This document shows positions 6,376 through 7,059 of a DNA stretch of 7,059 bases, one piece after another. Source of the DNA: an uncultured Actinomycetes bacterium (GTDB lineage Bacteria > Actinomycetota > Thermoleophilia > Gaiellales > F1-60-MAGs149); NCBI GenBank assembly GCA_903847495.1, contig CAINDT010000052.1, positions 1 through 7,059 on the forward strand, written 5' to 3'. Under the pieces are notes generated by a model. The model had not been told where the DNA came from, did not search any database, and saw nothing but the letters and a program-made list of their open reading frames with translations. Each line of letters starts with the position of its first letter. The first letter of the stretch is position 1. The position numbers and the translations under genes are program-made.

Positions 6376-7059
6376 GTGCTCGCCGACTCCGCCATCCTGC
6401 CGCTCGCCACGGCCCTGATCGCCGGTGCGCTCGCAGCGCGCATGGCCGGCAGCACGACACGCTCGTTCGCGCCCTCCAAGCCGCTGTGGGCGCTCGGCCT
6501 CCTGCTCTTCGCCGCAGCGAGCGCGGCTGCCGCGTACGGCACCGCAGACGGGTGGGGGAGTATCACGTTCCGTATCTACTACCTGACGGGGGCGTGCCTC
6601 TGCGTCGCGGTCCTAGGTGCCGGCAGCGCCTTCCTCGGGTTGCCGCGCCCGGTGGCGCTGATCCTCTTCGGCATGACGATCACCGCCGTGATCGGGGCGA
6701 CCGTCACCGTGCTGATTGCTCCGATCGACACCAGCGCCTTCGCCGACCTCCAGGGGCACGCCGCGCCGCCCAACAGCGCGATCGGCGGCCATGCGGCGAT
6801 ATGGGCGATCGCGATGAACAGCATCGGGACGATGCTCCTCGTGGTCGGCGCGGTCGTCTCGCTTGCGCGTCGCCGACGCGTCGGCCCGAACGTCGCCATC
6901 CTCGCCGGGGTGATCATTATCGCGCTGGCGGGCACGCTGACCCGCTTTGGTGGTCTGGAGACGCTCTACCTCGGGCAGATGGTCGGCCTGATCGTCCTGG
7001 GCGCGGGCATGGAGTGGGCCAACCGCGCCGGACAGCGCGCGGGGCACATCCCGCCGATC
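6376..7059 (+). CDS. Uncharacterised 7-helix membrane protein (partial, runs off the window)
   Basis: From GTG 6376 the frame stays open for 228 codons to the last base of the window, so the C-terminus is missing. The product is strongly hydrophobic, with about seven segments: 6-22, 36-54, 66-87, 93-114, 140-163, 172-189 and 198-214. Basic clusters fall after helix 5 (R165-R168) and near the present end (R217, R221). Distinct points are FRIYYLTGACLCVAVLGAGSAFLG (65-88, in two parts), a polar stretch APIDTSAFADLQGHAAPPN (115-133) between helices 4 and 5, and EW at 213-214 after the last helix. The RxYYLxGAxLxVxxLGxG pattern resembles conserved hypothetical membrane proteins I associate with actinobacteria, but I cannot name a function. 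GTG 6376 is chosen because it lies 7 bases from a TAGCCT box; ATG 6442 (residue 23) would delete helix 1. The membrane-protein pattern in this frame, against arginine- and proline-rich nonsense on the opposite strand, shows which strand is coding. Confidence 0.75.
   Translation, partial: MLADSAILPLATALIAGALAARMAGSTTRSFAPSKPLWALGLLLFAAASAAAAYGTADGWGSITFRIYYLTGACLCVAVLGAGSAFLGLPRPVALILFGMTITAVIGATVTVLIAPIDTSAFADLQGHAAPPNSAIGGHAAIWAIAMNSIGTMLLVVGAVVSLARRRRVGPNVAILAGVIIIALAGTLTRFGGLETLYLGQMVGLIVLGAGMEWANRAGQRAGHIPPI

Noticed and set aside
6357..6566. A 70-residue N-terminal extension of the EamA permease starting at ATG 6566
   Set aside because: It is alanine- and arginine-rich without a helix or signal-peptide pattern, would make the protein longer than its family, and lies opposite the divergent membrane-protein gene.
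6613..7047. Minus-strand open frames opposite the 7-helix protein (144 codons; also 6579-6935)
   Set aside because: Charged, low-complexity composition, while the plus strand gives well-formed hydrophobic helices and continues unbroken to the window end.

Overview
The window is high-GC bacterial DNA with tightly packed genes, strong G/C preference at third codon positions, GTG start use and one likely leaderless gene pair. This suggests an actinobacterium (Actinomycetota). A deep-branching lineage such as Thermoleophilia is possible, but that is a guess. No RNA genes, insertion sequences, CRISPR arrays or phage genes were seen, and no gap between genes exceeds 60 bases.

Layout: the plus strand opens with the last 23 codons of an unidentified gene (1-72) that ends in an ATGA overlap with a CrtI/CrtD/CrtN-type carotenoid desaturase (69-1535). 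After a 50-base gap comes a 12-helix MMPL/RND transporter (1586-3847). After a 55-base gap that carries a good sigma-70-type promoter and a strong Shine-Dalgarno comes a GMC flavoprotein closely resembling choline oxidase (3903-5426). Its stop lies 3 bases from the stop of a convergent minus-strand EamA/DMT-family permease (5430-6356). A divergent 7-helix membrane protein of unknown function (6376-7059, cut by the window edge) starts 19 bases beyond the permease start.

How they may work together: the desaturase and the MMPL transporter look like one transcription unit concerned with carotenoid or other polyisoprenoid lipid in the envelope. The Corynebacterium glutamicum carotenoid operon also carries an MMPL gene among its crt genes. 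The choline-oxidase-like enzyme probably has its own promoter and may be a separate function, such as glycine betaine synthesis or oxidation of a related alcohol. The last two genes are both membrane proteins and seem to share one tiny symmetric promoter.

The most interesting non-coding signals are (i) a 9-base palindrome centred exactly midway between the two divergent start codons, giving each gene a -10-like TANNNT box 7 bases from its start; (ii) a long hairpin with 13-base perfect arms at the convergent gene junction; and (iii) a 14-base palindrome filling most of the 17-base spacer of the promoter ahead of the choline-oxidase-like gene. No wholly new multi-gene system is evident. The genes belong to known families except for the 7-helix protein.
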